A stretch of 49,709 nt of DNA. Source: a virus. Made by a program: the position numbers and the translations under genes. The notes below the pieces were generated by a model. That model was given only the letters and a program-made list of their open reading frames with translations, had not been told where the DNA came from and ran no database searches. Of this stretch, positions 39,329 through 48,649 are shown piece after piece; within the stretch, counting starts at the first letter, position 1, and each line of letters opens with the position of its first letter. The stretch lies in IMG/VR virus record IMGVR_UViG_3300009082_000006, positions 1 through 49,709 of that record. One strand, 5' to 3'.

Positions 39329-39700
39329 ATGCAGCAAATAATCGAAGAAATCTCAGAAGTCGTCGGAATCGGGGCGGCGTATGAAATCGCTTGCCGATGG
39401 GGAAACGGTGAACTCTATGTCCCGATCAAGGCGACGTTGACGCATCCGATATCGCTCACCATCGGCCTCGAAGCTGCGCGCAAGCTGTCGGCCGTGTTCG
39501 GCGGTGAAAGGCTTGAGATTCCGATCGAGCGCAACGTCCTGAAGGATCTCCGGAACGAAGAAATCAGAAAGGCCCGGGTCGAGCGCGGTGAAAGCTTGGG
39601 AAAGATCGCCCGGGACTTCGGGCTGAATCGGGCAACCATCGTGATGATCTTGCGCAAGGCCGGCGTGATCGAAACTGAATCCCGGGAGGATGTCGCTTGA
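39329..39700 (+). CDS. Mor-family transcription activator (123 aa)
   Basis: The protein matches the Mu Mor/C family: GAAYEIACRWGNGELYVPIK, RNEEIRKARVERGESLGKIA, and RDFGLNRATIVMILRKAGV as the DNA-binding helix-turn-helix. In Mu, Mor and C activate middle and late promoters, including the promoter of mom. Here the gene overlaps the ParB-like gene and lies directly upstream of the Mom-like gene. Likely targets are late promoters; the twin palindromes at 4266 and 5346 are candidates by inference only. Confidence 0.8.
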   Translation: MQQIIEEISEVVGIGAAYEIACRWGNGELYVPIKATLTHPISLTIGLEAARKLSAVFGGERLEIPIERNVLKDLRNEEIRKARVERGESLGKIARDFGLNRATIVMILRKAGVIETESREDVA

Positions 39701-40380
39701 GCAATAAATCCCGCACAGAAAAGGCGCCGGCCGCGGATAAACCCGGGCAATGGGCTGCGAATGCGATCGAGCACTGGTCCCTTGATCGGCTGATCCCCTA
39801 CGCGCGGAACAGCAGGACGCATTCGGATGAACAGGTCGCGCAGATAGCGTCCAGCATCAAGGAATTCGGATTTACGAACCCGATCCTTGCCACCAGCGAT
39901 GGCGATATCGTCGCCGGTCATGGCCGGCTTTCCGCTGCGATGCGGCTGAAGCTTCAGACCGTCCCGGTCATCATCATCGATCATCTTTCCCCGGCGCAGC
40001 GTCGCGCGCTGGTGATCGCCGACAATCGAATCGCGCTGAATTCCGGGTGGGACTTCGATATGCTTTCCGTCGAACTGGATGAACTGAATGACCAGCAGTT
40101 CGACCTTTCCATCCTTGGATTCAGCCCGACCGAACTTGCCGACCTGATCGGATCGCCGGCAACCCCGCTTGACGGTATGCCGAATTTGCCTGAAGGCGAT
40201 CGGGAACCGTTTCAGCAGATGACGTTCACCCTTCACGATTCGCAGGCTGAAACGGTGAAGCGCGCCCTCGAAGTCGCCCGCGGCATGGGCGATTTCACTG
40301 GATCGGAAAACGAGAACGGGAACGGGAACGCTTTGGCCCGCGTCTGCGAAGTTTTCCTGCAGGGGAATTCCGATGACTGA
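39697..40380 (+). CDS. ParB-like nuclease-domain protein (227 aa, TTG start)
   Basis: Residues about 27-95 are a ParB/Srx-type domain: LDRLIPYARNSRTHSDEQVA, SSIKEFGFTNPILATSDGDI, and VAGHGRLSAAMRLKL with the GHGR motif (residues 74-77). The rest of the protein lacks a methyltransferase domain, which some relatives carry. It ends SENENGNGN-rich. Such ParB-like proteins often accompany phage DNA-modification genes; here the next gene is Mom-like and overlaps by 8 bases. TTG 39697 follows GGGAGGATGTCGC. Confidence 0.8.
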   Translation: MSNKSRTEKAPAADKPGQWAANAIEHWSLDRLIPYARNSRTHSDEQVAQIASSIKEFGFTNPILATSDGDIVAGHGRLSAAMRLKLQTVPVIIIDHLSPAQRRALVIADNRIALNSGWDFDMLSVELDELNDQQFDLSILGFSPTELADLIGSPATPLDGMPNLPEGDREPFQQMTFTLHDSQAETVKRALEVARGMGDFTGSENENGNGNALARVCEVFLQGNSDD

Positions 40381-41206
40381 AGCCCGGGCGAAGGACATCA
40401 GGGTCGCGCCGATTTCGTCGGCTGATGCCGCAGCGCTGGTCAAGCGGGTGCATTACAGTGGGAAGGTCGTCCAGAATTCGCAGCTTCACCTCGGCGTTTT
40501 CCTGAATGGAAAGCTTGAGGGCGCCATGCAGTTCGGGCCGTCGCTGGATAAGCGAAAGACGCAGGGCATGGTTGAGGGAACCGCTTGGAATGGATTTCTC
40601 GAACTGAACCGGATGGCATTCTCGGAAAAGCTTCCGCGGAACAGCGAAAGCCGGGCGATATCGATCGCGCTGAAGATGATCCGCAAGCATTACCCGCACA
40701 TCGAGTGGATCATCAGCTTTGCGGATGGGACGCAATGCGGCGACGGGACGATCTATCGCGCAAGCGGATTCGTCTTGACCAGCATCAAGAAAAATACCTC
40801 GATCTGGCGCGCGCCCGATGGCAGCACGGCGACCGACCTTAGCCTGCGGCTCGGGCTGCAGGCGAAGAAATCGGCAACCATCAGCAAGACCACGGTGACG
40901 AAGGGCAAAGCGATCACTTCGACCGGCGCGTCATCGATGAAGGGCTTTCGCGAAGCCGGGTATGCGCCGATGCCCGGGTATCAACTGCGGTATATCTATT
41001 TCCTGAACCCGGCCGCGCGCGAAAGGCTGACGGTCCCGATCGTGCCTTTCGACAAGATTGACGCGATCGGGGCGGGAATGTATAAAGGGCAGCGCATTGA
41101 TCGAGCATCAAGGCGCCCGAAGCAAGCGATGACCGGCCTCCCTCCGGAACAGCGGCGGTGTAACACCGACCCGGGCGCTCCATCCATTCAAGGGGAAGCC
41201 GAATAA
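40373..41206 (+). CDS. mom: Mom-like adenine modification enzyme (277 aa)
   Basis: Residues 1-150 fit the Mom family of the acyl-transferase (GNAT-like) fold: KRVHYSGKVVQNSQLHLGVF, GFLELNRMAFSEKLPRNSES, and IISFADGTQCGDGTIYRASG. Mu Mom converts adenine in DNA to an N6-methylcarbamoyl form, protecting phage DNA from restriction. The C-terminal third is basic and repeats Lys/Thr-rich patches (SATISKTTVTKGKAITSTGA), perhaps for DNA contact. It follows the ParB-like gene and precedes the terminase, so DNA would be modified just before packaging. Activity and site specificity are not shown. Confidence 0.75.
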   Translation: MTEARAKDIRVAPISSADAAALVKRVHYSGKVVQNSQLHLGVFLNGKLEGAMQFGPSLDKRKTQGMVEGTAWNGFLELNRMAFSEKLPRNSESRAISIALKMIRKHYPHIEWIISFADGTQCGDGTIYRASGFVLTSIKKNTSIWRAPDGSTATDLSLRLGLQAKKSATISKTTVTKGKAITSTGASSMKGFREAGYAPMPGYQLRYIYFLNPAARERLTVPIVPFDKIDAIGAGMYKGQRIDRASRRPKQAMTGLPPEQRRCNTDPGAPSIQGEAE

Positions 41207-41616
41207 TGGCGCGAACCCCTTTCATTCCGAATGCAGAGCAAAGGCTTCAGGTCACCATCATGGCGGCATGCGGCTTTCAACATTCGCTTATCTGCGAACG
41301 GATCATCAACCACCAGACCGGCCGGCCGATCGATGGAAAGACGCTGCGAAAGGCTTTCCGCGAAGAACTCGACGATGGCATTTCGCAGGCGAACGCAATG
41401 GTCGCGCAATCGCTTTTCAAAAAGGCGATCGGGAACAGCCCGCAGTCGGTTTCCGCTGCAATCTGGTGGGAAAAGACCCGCGCAGGGAAGCGCGACATAA
41501 CGCTGGTCGAGCAGACCGGCAAGGACGGCGGGCCGATGCAGCATGAAATCACCCAAGGCGTTCACGCTTTGACGGACGACGAACTTGAGCGTATCGCCCG
41601 CACAGGCGGCGCGTGA
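41206..41616 (+). CDS. Terminase small subunit (136 aa)
   Basis: The N-terminal helix-turn-helix-like region (NAEQRLQVTIMAACGFQHSL, GRPIDGKTLRKAFREELDDG) and middle motif (AAIWWEKTRAGKRDI) match small terminase subunits paired with Mu-like large subunits. It recognises phage DNA for packaging. Its ATG overlaps the Mom stop, and it overlaps the large subunit by 32 bases. Confidence 0.75.
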   Translation: MARTPFIPNAEQRLQVTIMAACGFQHSLICERIINHQTGRPIDGKTLRKAFREELDDGISQANAMVAQSLFKKAIGNSPQSVSAAIWWEKTRAGKRDITLVEQTGKDGGPMQHEITQGVHALTDDELERIARTGGA

Positions 41617-43147
41617 ACTGATCCGCAGGAAACGGGCGCGCGACAGCCTGATCGCTTACACGAATGCGATCGATGTCCCGGGCAAGCCCGTTTCAGATTC
41701 CGACGATGAATGGATTTTTTCGCCAATCGAAACCGGGGTCGCTGCGCATCACTCGCTCATGCTTTCCGCGATCCAGCGCACCATGCTCAAACCGCATGGG
41801 CGCCTCATGCTGTTCATGCCACCCGGATCAGCGAAATCGACCTATGCCAGCGTGGTCGCGCCGACTTGGTATATGGGCCGGAAGGAAAACGCGCGCATCA
41901 TCCTTGCCAGTTACGGGTCGGACCTTGCGCGCCGGCATGGGCGCCGCGCCCGGCAAGTCGTCCGGTCGCGCGGATACGGCGGCATATTCGGGACAGGCAT
42001 CAGCCCGGCGACCAGCGCGGCGGACGAATGGGCGCTCGGGAATGGATCGGAATATCTCGCGGGCGGAATCCTTTCCGGCATCACCGGCAACCGCTGTCAC
42101 GGGCTGATCATCGATGACCCCGTGAAGGGCCGCGAGGAAGCCGAGTCCGAAGTGATCCGGAAAAAGGTTCGCGAAGCCTATGACGATGACTTGCTGACGC
42201 GCCTGATCCCGGGCGGCTGGATCATCATCGTGATGACCCGATGGCACGAAGCCGATCTAGCTGGCAGCATCTTGCCGAAGCATTACGCAGGGGAAAGCGG
42301 GTCGATCCTTTGCCGCGACGGGAATGAATGGGAGGTAATTTGCTTGCCGGCCGAAGCGGAAAGGGAAGACGATCCGCTTGGCAGGCGCCCGGGTGAAATG
42401 CTTTGGTCCGAATGGTTCGATGAGAAGCATTGGGCGAACTTCCGCGGGAACGCTCGAACATGGGCAAGCCTGTTTCAGCAAAGGCCGCGGCCGGCCGAGG
42501 GCGTCATCTTCAAAGCGCAGTGGCTTCGCCGCTACGGCGTCATTCCAGCCGATGCAAAGCTTTGCGTCCATTCATGGGACACCGCATATAAGCCGAACAA
42601 AATCAACGATCCAAGCGTCGGCACTGTCTGGCAATATGGCGGGCAGAATCCCGGTTATTATTTGCGGGACGTTTTTCATGGGCGGATCGAATACCCTGTT
42701 TTGCGCCGAACTGTCATCAGCATGGCCGAGCGCGATCGGCCGATGGCGGTCTTGATCGAAGATAAAGCCAGCGGGCAATCGCTGATCCAAGACCTTCGCA
42801 GTTCGACATCGATCCCGGTCATTGCGATCGAACCGTGCGGCGATAAGCCGACGCGCGCGAATGAAGTCTCGGCAATGGTCGAGGCTGGGCTTTTGGTGTT
42901 GCCGGAATCTTCGCCGTGGCTTGTGGATTACGAATCTGAATTGCTGGGCTTTCCGCTGGCGCCGAATGATGACCGGGTGGACAGCACAACCCAATTCCTG
43001 CGGTGGGCGCGCGGCTGGAACGCAAGACTTGAAACGGCATCAACCGGCGGCAGGCTTGCGGCAGAGGACGCGGGATATCGGGTCGAAGGGCAAACCGAAT
43101 ATGGATACGGTTCTGTTCATTCGGGAAGCGGGTCTAATGGATATTGA
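41585..43147 (+). CDS. Terminase large subunit (520 aa, TTG start)
   Basis: Walker A is MPPGSAKST (residues 78-86) and Walker B is LIIDDP (174-179); the nuclease half has HSWDTAYKP, IEDKASGQSLI and NDDRVDSTTQ, with acidic metal ligands. This is the ATP-driven packaging motor and DNA-cutting enzyme. The TTG at 41585 is chosen because SPAQAARELIRRKRARDSL, typical of the family's start, directly follows; it overlaps the small subunit gene. The remaining end is low-complexity. Confidence 0.9.
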   Translation: MSVSPAQAARELIRRKRARDSLIAYTNAIDVPGKPVSDSDDEWIFSPIETGVAAHHSLMLSAIQRTMLKPHGRLMLFMPPGSAKSTYASVVAPTWYMGRKENARIILASYGSDLARRHGRRARQVVRSRGYGGIFGTGISPATSAADEWALGNGSEYLAGGILSGITGNRCHGLIIDDPVKGREEAESEVIRKKVREAYDDDLLTRLIPGGWIIIVMTRWHEADLAGSILPKHYAGESGSILCRDGNEWEVICLPAEAEREDDPLGRRPGEMLWSEWFDEKHWANFRGNARTWASLFQQRPRPAEGVIFKAQWLRRYGVIPADAKLCVHSWDTAYKPNKINDPSVGTVWQYGGQNPGYYLRDVFHGRIEYPVLRRTVISMAERDRPMAVLIEDKASGQSLIQDLRSSTSIPVIAIEPCGDKPTRANEVSAMVEAGLLVLPESSPWLVDYESELLGFPLAPNDDRVDSTTQFLRWARGWNARLETASTGGRLAAEDAGYRVEGQTEYGYGSVHSGSGSNGY

Positions 43148-43156
43148 AAGGGAAAC

Positions 43157-44674
43157 ATGAACGTCGAACAGCCGAAAGAACCCATCGAGCAGGAAATCGC
43201 AATCCCCGACAACGGGCTTTTCTACCTTGGCACAAGCGGCGATCCATATACCGACGCGCTGACGCCGACCGATTCCGTCCTGCAGTCCCGGGGTGATTCG
43301 ACCCTTTCGATTTACAAGGAATTGCTGCGTGATGATCAGGTGCGATCGGTATTCCAACAGCGCAGGCTTCGCGTCTGCGGCGCCGAGGTCGAAATTGAAC
43401 CGGGTGCCGACGATCCGCTTTCCGTTCAGGCTGCGGAAGTTTTCAAGCTTGAGGAAATGGCGAACCTTGCGTGGGATGACATCACCGACAAGATGCTTTT
43501 TTCGGTCTTCTACGGATGGGGCGTCGCCGAAATCTTGTGGCGGCAGGATGGAAGCCGGGTCCATTTCGACAAGATCGTCGCCCGCGATCGCGCCCGCTTC
43601 CGCTTCGGGCAATCAGGTGCGCTTTATCTGAATCGATCGACCGAAGGGCTGGTGACGATGCCAGACCGGAAGTTCTGGACGATCAGCACAGGATCGGATC
43701 ATCACGACGAACCGTATGGATTGGGCCTCGCCCACTCGCTTTATTGGCCGGTCTTTTTCAAGCGCAACGACATCAAATTCTGGCTGGTCTTTCTGGAAAA
43801 ATTCGGACAGCCAACCGCAGTCGCCAAGCTTCCGGCCGGCCAAATCGATGACCCGGCGCAGCGCGCGAAAGCGGTCCAGATGCTTCGCTCGATCGCCACC
43901 GATGCCGGCGTCGTCGTGCCTGAAAACATCACCGTCGAATTGCTTGAGGCTGCGCGATCCGGCGCCGCTGATTACGAAGGCATGAAGTCCGCGATGGACG
44001 CGGCGATCGCAAAGGTGATTCTCAGCCAGACGATGACCACGGATAGCGGGTCAAGCCGATCCCAAGCCGAAGTGCATGAAGGCGTCGCCGATGCCGTGGT
44101 CAAATCCGATGCCGACCTGATCACCGAGACTTTCCAGCGCGGGCCGCTGAAATGGTGGGTGGAATGGAATTTCCCCGGCGCCGCCGTTCCGCGCATCCGC
44201 CGCATGGTCGAGCCGCCCGAAGATATGACTTCGCGCGCGGAACGCGACAAGCTGATTTCCGAACTTGGATATGAACCGACCGAGGAATACATTCGCGAGG
44301 TCTACGGCGAAGGATGGCAGAAAAAGCAAGCCGCCGCGCCGCTGATGATCCCCGGCGGATTGCCGGGCGCGCCGCTGGACCAGCAGTTCGCGGAGGGCGA
44401 ACTTGCCGCCATTGCTGCACTCAAGGCCGCGCGCCGCGGCGATCAGGAGGCAATCGTTCAGGCCGCATCCCATTTCGCCGAGCAATATCAGACCATCATG
44501 GGCGAACGGGTCGCCGCGCTTCTGAATGCCGCTGAAGATTCGGGCGACTTTGAAACCTTCCGCCGCAAGCTGAATGAAATCATGGCGGATGCGCCGGCCG
44601 CGGGAGCGACAACCAAGCTGACGAATTCCGGCGTCTTCTCGCGCCTCCTTGGTGCGATCCGCGCGCAGCGTTGA
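43157..44674 (+). CDS. Portal protein, DUF935 (Mu gp29-like, 505 aa)
   Basis: The protein fits the DUF935 family: STLSIYKELLRDDQVRSVFQ, RRLRVCGAEVEIEPG, FSVFYGWGVAEILWRQDGS, WLVFLEKFGQPTAVAKLP, and ILSQTMTTDSGSSRSQAEVH. It forms the dodecameric ring through which DNA enters and leaves the head. It follows the terminase by 9 bases. The C-terminal part is helical (AALLNAAEDSGDFETFRRKL), as in Mu gp29. Confidence 0.9.
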   Translation: MNVEQPKEPIEQEIAIPDNGLFYLGTSGDPYTDALTPTDSVLQSRGDSTLSIYKELLRDDQVRSVFQQRRLRVCGAEVEIEPGADDPLSVQAAEVFKLEEMANLAWDDITDKMLFSVFYGWGVAEILWRQDGSRVHFDKIVARDRARFRFGQSGALYLNRSTEGLVTMPDRKFWTISTGSDHHDEPYGLGLAHSLYWPVFFKRNDIKFWLVFLEKFGQPTAVAKLPAGQIDDPAQRAKAVQMLRSIATDAGVVVPENITVELLEAARSGAADYEGMKSAMDAAIAKVILSQTMTTDSGSSRSQAEVHEGVADAVVKSDADLITETFQRGPLKWWVEWNFPGAAVPRIRRMVEPPEDMTSRAERDKLISELGYEPTEEYIREVYGEGWQKKQAAAPLMIPGGLPGAPLDQQFAEGELAAIAALKAARRGDQEAIVQAASHFAEQYQTIMGERVAALLNAAEDSGDFETFRRKLNEIMADAPAAGATTKLTNSGVFSRLLGAIRAQR

Positions 44675-47600
44675 CGGGGGTTTGGGCAAAATTGGACTTT
44701 GATGAACTTGATCGGCTGATCGCCGAAGGGCTGGACGCGACCGCTGACGCTGAATATGCCGAATCGGCCGTGAATGTTGCCGTTTCCGCGCCGCCCGGGC
44801 CGGCGACCCTGCTCGAATTCTTCGATGTCCCGACCGGCGATGCTTTCGACATCGCGCCCGACGATGCGATCGCGCTATTCAAGGCGAAAAAGCTGAAACC
44901 GACTTTCAGTTATGCGGATATGGTCGGCAAAGCGCATATGCAATCGTTCACCGTCGCGAAAATGATGGACATCGATATGCTCGGGCAGGTTCGCGCGTCG
45001 CTCGAATCAGCGATGGCGAACGGGACATCATTCGGCGAATGGTCTGATGGGCTGATCCCGATGCTGCAGGGCGCAGGATGGTGGGGCCGAAAGGAGGTCG
45101 TCGATCCCTTGACCGGGCAGACCATCGTCGCCGAACTTGGAAGCCCGCGCAGGCTTGAAACGATCTTTCGGACCAACATGCAATCGGCATATGCCGAGCA
45201 GAATTGGGAAATGATCGCCGACCAAAGCGATGTCGCGCCTTTCCTGATGTATGACGCGGTTGACGATCATCGGACCCGGCCTTGGCATAAGGAGCGCGAC
45301 AACACGATCCTGCCGCAAGATCACCCGTGGTGGAACAAGAACTATCCGCCCCTCGGCTATAACTGCCGATGCGGGGTCATCCAGCTTTCGGCCGAAGAAC
45401 TCGAAGCGCTTGGCAAGCTTCCGAATACCAAGCCGCCGAAAATCCCCACCTACGAATGGACGAATCCGCGCACCGGGGCGAAGCATACCTACCCCGAAGG
45501 CATTGACCCGGGATTCGATTACAACGTGGGGAAGCTGGGCCTGCAAAAGAAGCTCGACAAGCTTTTGGCGGAAAAGTTGGCGTCGCTGCCTCAAGACATG
45601 CAGATTGCCGCGCTGAAATCGCTGTCCAAAAAACCGACTGCGGCCGCGCAAATCGACAATGCTCTGGATGCTGCGAAGGCGGCAGCGGCGAAAGCTGAAA
45701 TCGAGGCGAAGGCGGCAGCGGCAGCGCAGCGCGCAGCGGAAAAAGCCGCGGCGGCAGCGAAGGAGGCTGAAGCTGAATCGAAGCTGAAGGAAATCGCCGG
45801 CTATCCCAGCGAAAGCGGGCCGGGCAAGTGGCTGAAGCGCGCGCTGACTCAGCTTGAGAAAATCCCGGGGTTCTTCAGTGGCCCGGCATCCGCCCGGCTA
45901 TCCGCGGTCGAAGGCAAGGCCGCTGCAATGAAGGCGAACTACGAACTGCTGACGATCCTTTCCGGATACAAAAAAGCGGTTCTCGCTGGCAAGACCCCGA
46001 CCCCGAAACAGAAAAAAGCTTTCGATTCGCTTTCTGCTGATGAGCAAGACGCTTTCCTTGGCAAGATCGACAAGGAAAAGGCAGCACAGGCCGCGAAAAA
46101 GGCCGCTGACGAAGCCGCGGCGGCAAAAGCGGCCGAGGATGCGGCAAAGGCCGCGGCGCCACCCCAGCCGCCACCCGTGGCGCCTGTTGCCGGCCCGGCG
46201 CCGAATGGGCCGGACATGGAAAACATGGTCCAGATCGGCCCGCAAAAGGGCAGCAACCCGGGCGGCATGTTTCAGGACACCACGACCGGCGATCGCTGGT
46301 ATATCAAGACCCCGGCATCGGAGGACATCGCGCGGAATGAAGTCCTCGCGGCCAAATTCTACGAAGCCGCCGGGATCGAGGTTCCGGAATTGCGAATTGT
46401 CATGCTCAATGGCAAACCTTCGGTCGCAAGCCGGATCGTGGACGGGCTGGAAAAGGGAAGCCCGGCCGATCTTGCGAAAGCGTCCGGAACTTATGACGGG
46501 TTCATGCTGGACGCTTGGCTGGCGAACTGGGACGTTATCGGGCTTGGATACGACAACCTGCTTTTGAAGGCGGGCCGCGCGGTTCGGGTCGATACCGGCG
46601 GCGCGCTCAGATATCGCGCTCAGGGCGGATTGAAGGGCGACGCATTCGGCCCGCGCGTTTCTGAAATCGATACGCTGCGCAACCCGGGTGACAATTCGCA
46701 AGCCGCATCGGTCTTCGGCAAGATGAGCAAAACCGACCTTGAGGCTGCAGCGCGCCGGGTCGCACGGATCTCCGATGACGACATTCGCGCGATCATCGCC
46801 CAGCATGGGCCGCTTGATCAGGGCGCCCGCGATGATCTTGCGCGCATCCTGATCGCAAGGCGAAAGGACATTCTCGATCGATACAAGGCGGCGCAGGAGG
46901 CAGAGGCGCCCGCGCCTGTCGCGGATGCTGGCGCGAAAGTCACCAGCGCGGAGCAGCAATCGATCGAGGCAAGCCGCCTGAATGGATATGCGATCCGGAC
47001 TGACGTTGACGAAATCGAAGATCAAAACGTCCTGATCAATCTGCTGAAGGACGCGAACGGCGAAGATTTGACCCGCGCGTCCCTGAAGCTGCGCGAATCA
47101 GCTTCCGCGCGCCTGCTCGAATTGATCAAGGAATCCGGCGTCACGCAGGCATCGCCCGGGGAGTCGGTCAATATTCTTTCTGCGCGCGCTGCCATGCTGC
47201 AGGCGGTGAAGGGCATCAACCTTCGCGCATCGCAGGGCGCCAACTTCGACCCGAAAGACCTTCAGCGCGTGATCGATGCGGCAAGCGAAGGGCGCAAGGC
47301 GGTCGAAGCGCTGAAGAAAGCGCTCTTGGTCGCGAATCAGGAAACGTCGCTCGAACTCGATCGCGCGCTGAAGATTTTCGAGCGCTGGATTCCGGTCTTT
47401 GATGACCTGAGCAAGTCGGTAGTGCCCGGCGCGAAGGCGGTCAAGATCGACGGCAAATTCCCGTCCGACCTGATCCCCAGCGAAGTTATTTTCACGCGCA
47501 AGATCGTTGCCGCGGAAAAGCCAAAGTCGGACATCGCATGGCGCAGGCTTCCGTATTTCGAGGCGGAATTGACCGACATTCAAAAAGGCTACGCGAAGGC

Positions 47601-48645
47601 GACCGGGCAGCGCGGGCAGATTCACGGCATCAACGAAGCCTATGAGGGCGTGATGCCGGATGGGCGGCGAATCGTTTTCATCGCGAACACCAGCCAGAAC
47701 TATGCGTGGGCGATGCGCGGTCAGCTTTACATCGATGTCAAAGGCAAAGGCGCAGCGGTTTCAGCGCGGGCAATGGACACGATCGAGGAATTGAAAATCA
47801 ATGCCGCCCGGGCCGCGGATATCGATCGGCAGAACCTTTACCTGAATCGATACGCGCACATCATGTTCGCCCGGCGCGCTGGCGATCGAGCCGCATTCGA
47901 GAAGATCGACAAGACCAAAAGCGGCGAGGATGCGGTTCAGGCGAAGCTTCAGCTTATCAAGGAGCGAACCGGGGTCGATGTCGAAAAGTCTGAAGGATGG
48001 GCGCAGCGCGACGGAAAGCATCAGGCTTTCGGGCATGGCGAAGTGCATCAATACCGGCCGGATTTCGATACGCCTGAATTCCGATCCTTTGCGAAAACGC
48101 ATTACGTCTACCACAACCCCACCGGGCTTTCCAAAACCCGGGCGGGCGGCGGGGTCGCGGAGAAATTCCTTCGGCTGGTCGATTCCGGCGGGCATCTTTC
48201 TTCACTGACGGATCGGATTCGCCGCGGCGTCGCGCTGCGCGGAACTTCGGTCGAGTCCGACCTGAACAGCGGCGGCGGGTCATATATCTTCACCCGCATC
48301 AAGAGCAGGCGATCGAAAAAGTCGGCCGGCTTTTATTGGAAAGCCGATGTCCTGAAGCGCATGGACGCGATCACCTACGACAGCGATATGTTCGGCAATA
48401 CCACCCCGGGATTCATCGAGAACAATCGCCGCGGGCAGACCGTCGAAGACCTGAAATCAGTTTCCGAAAACACTTCAGACGAAACGATTTTCAAGCATGG
48501 GCTGTCCCTTTTCGATGATATCGATTCGGTCGTTTTCTCAAGCGAAGCCGAGTGGCGCAATGTCATGGAAACCATGCGATCGCTGGGCTATAGTAAGTGG
48601 CCAGATGGTCGGGAACTGAGCGAGGTTCTAAGCTGGGAAGCGTGA
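44671..48645 (+). CDS. MuF head protein fused to kinase-like and ADP-ribosyltransferase-like regions (1324 aa)
   Basis: Residues about 60-270 are a MuF (Mu gp30/F-like) domain ending in NYPPLGYNCRCGVIQL. Two Ala/Lys coiled-coil stretches lie near 325-385 and 468-500, then a proline linker. Residues about 512-735 resemble a kinase fold of the HipA type: GGMFQDTTTGDRWYIKTPAS (Lys near 544), LANWDVIGLGYDNLLL (near 617), and VDTGGALRYRAQGG (near 640). Residues about 950-1324 are a second domain including VALRGTSVESDLNSGGGSYI and KADVLKRMDAITYDSDMFGN, which looks ADP-ribosyltransferase-like. MuF proteins commonly carry such effector tails. The MuF assignment is firm; the enzymatic labels are inference. 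TTG 44671 overlaps the portal stop; translation could start a few codons later. Confidence 0.75.
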   Translation: MTGVWAKLDFDELDRLIAEGLDATADAEYAESAVNVAVSAPPGPATLLEFFDVPTGDAFDIAPDDAIALFKAKKLKPTFSYADMVGKAHMQSFTVAKMMDIDMLGQVRASLESAMANGTSFGEWSDGLIPMLQGAGWWGRKEVVDPLTGQTIVAELGSPRRLETIFRTNMQSAYAEQNWEMIADQSDVAPFLMYDAVDDHRTRPWHKERDNTILPQDHPWWNKNYPPLGYNCRCGVIQLSAEELEALGKLPNTKPPKIPTYEWTNPRTGAKHTYPEGIDPGFDYNVGKLGLQKKLDKLLAEKLASLPQDMQIAALKSLSKKPTAAAQIDNALDAAKAAAAKAEIEAKAAAAAQRAAEKAAAAAKEAEAESKLKEIAGYPSESGPGKWLKRALTQLEKIPGFFSGPASARLSAVEGKAAAMKANYELLTILSGYKKAVLAGKTPTPKQKKAFDSLSADEQDAFLGKIDKEKAAQAAKKAADEAAAAKAAEDAAKAAAPPQPPPVAPVAGPAPNGPDMENMVQIGPQKGSNPGGMFQDTTTGDRWYIKTPASEDIARNEVLAAKFYEAAGIEVPELRIVMLNGKPSVASRIVDGLEKGSPADLAKASGTYDGFMLDAWLANWDVIGLGYDNLLLKAGRAVRVDTGGALRYRAQGGLKGDAFGPRVSEIDTLRNPGDNSQAASVFGKMSKTDLEAAARRVARISDDDIRAIIAQHGPLDQGARDDLARILIARRKDILDRYKAAQEAEAPAPVADAGAKVTSAEQQSIEASRLNGYAIRTDVDEIEDQNVLINLLKDANGEDLTRASLKLRESASARLLELIKESGVTQASPGESVNILSARAAMLQAVKGINLRASQGANFDPKDLQRVIDAASEGRKAVEALKKALLVANQETSLELDRALKIFERWIPVFDDLSKSVVPGAKAVKIDGKFPSDLIPSEVIFTRKIVAAEKPKSDIAWRRLPYFEAELTDIQKGYAKATGQRGQIHGINEAYEGVMPDGRRIVFIANTSQNYAWAMRGQLYIDVKGKGAAVSARAMDTIEELKINAARAADIDRQNLYLNRYAHIMFARRAGDRAAFEKIDKTKSGEDAVQAKLQLIKERTGVDVEKSEGWAQRDGKHQAFGHGEVHQYRPDFDTPEFRSFAKTHYVYHNPTGLSKTRAGGGVAEKFLRLVDSGGHLSSLTDRIRRGVALRGTSVESDLNSGGGSYIFTRIKSRRSKKSAGFYWKADVLKRMDAITYDSDMFGNTTPGFIENNRRGQTVEDLKSVSENTSDETIFKHGLSLFDDIDSVVFSSEAEWRNVMETMRSLGYSKWPDGRELSEVLSWEA

Positions 48646-48649
48646 TGCG

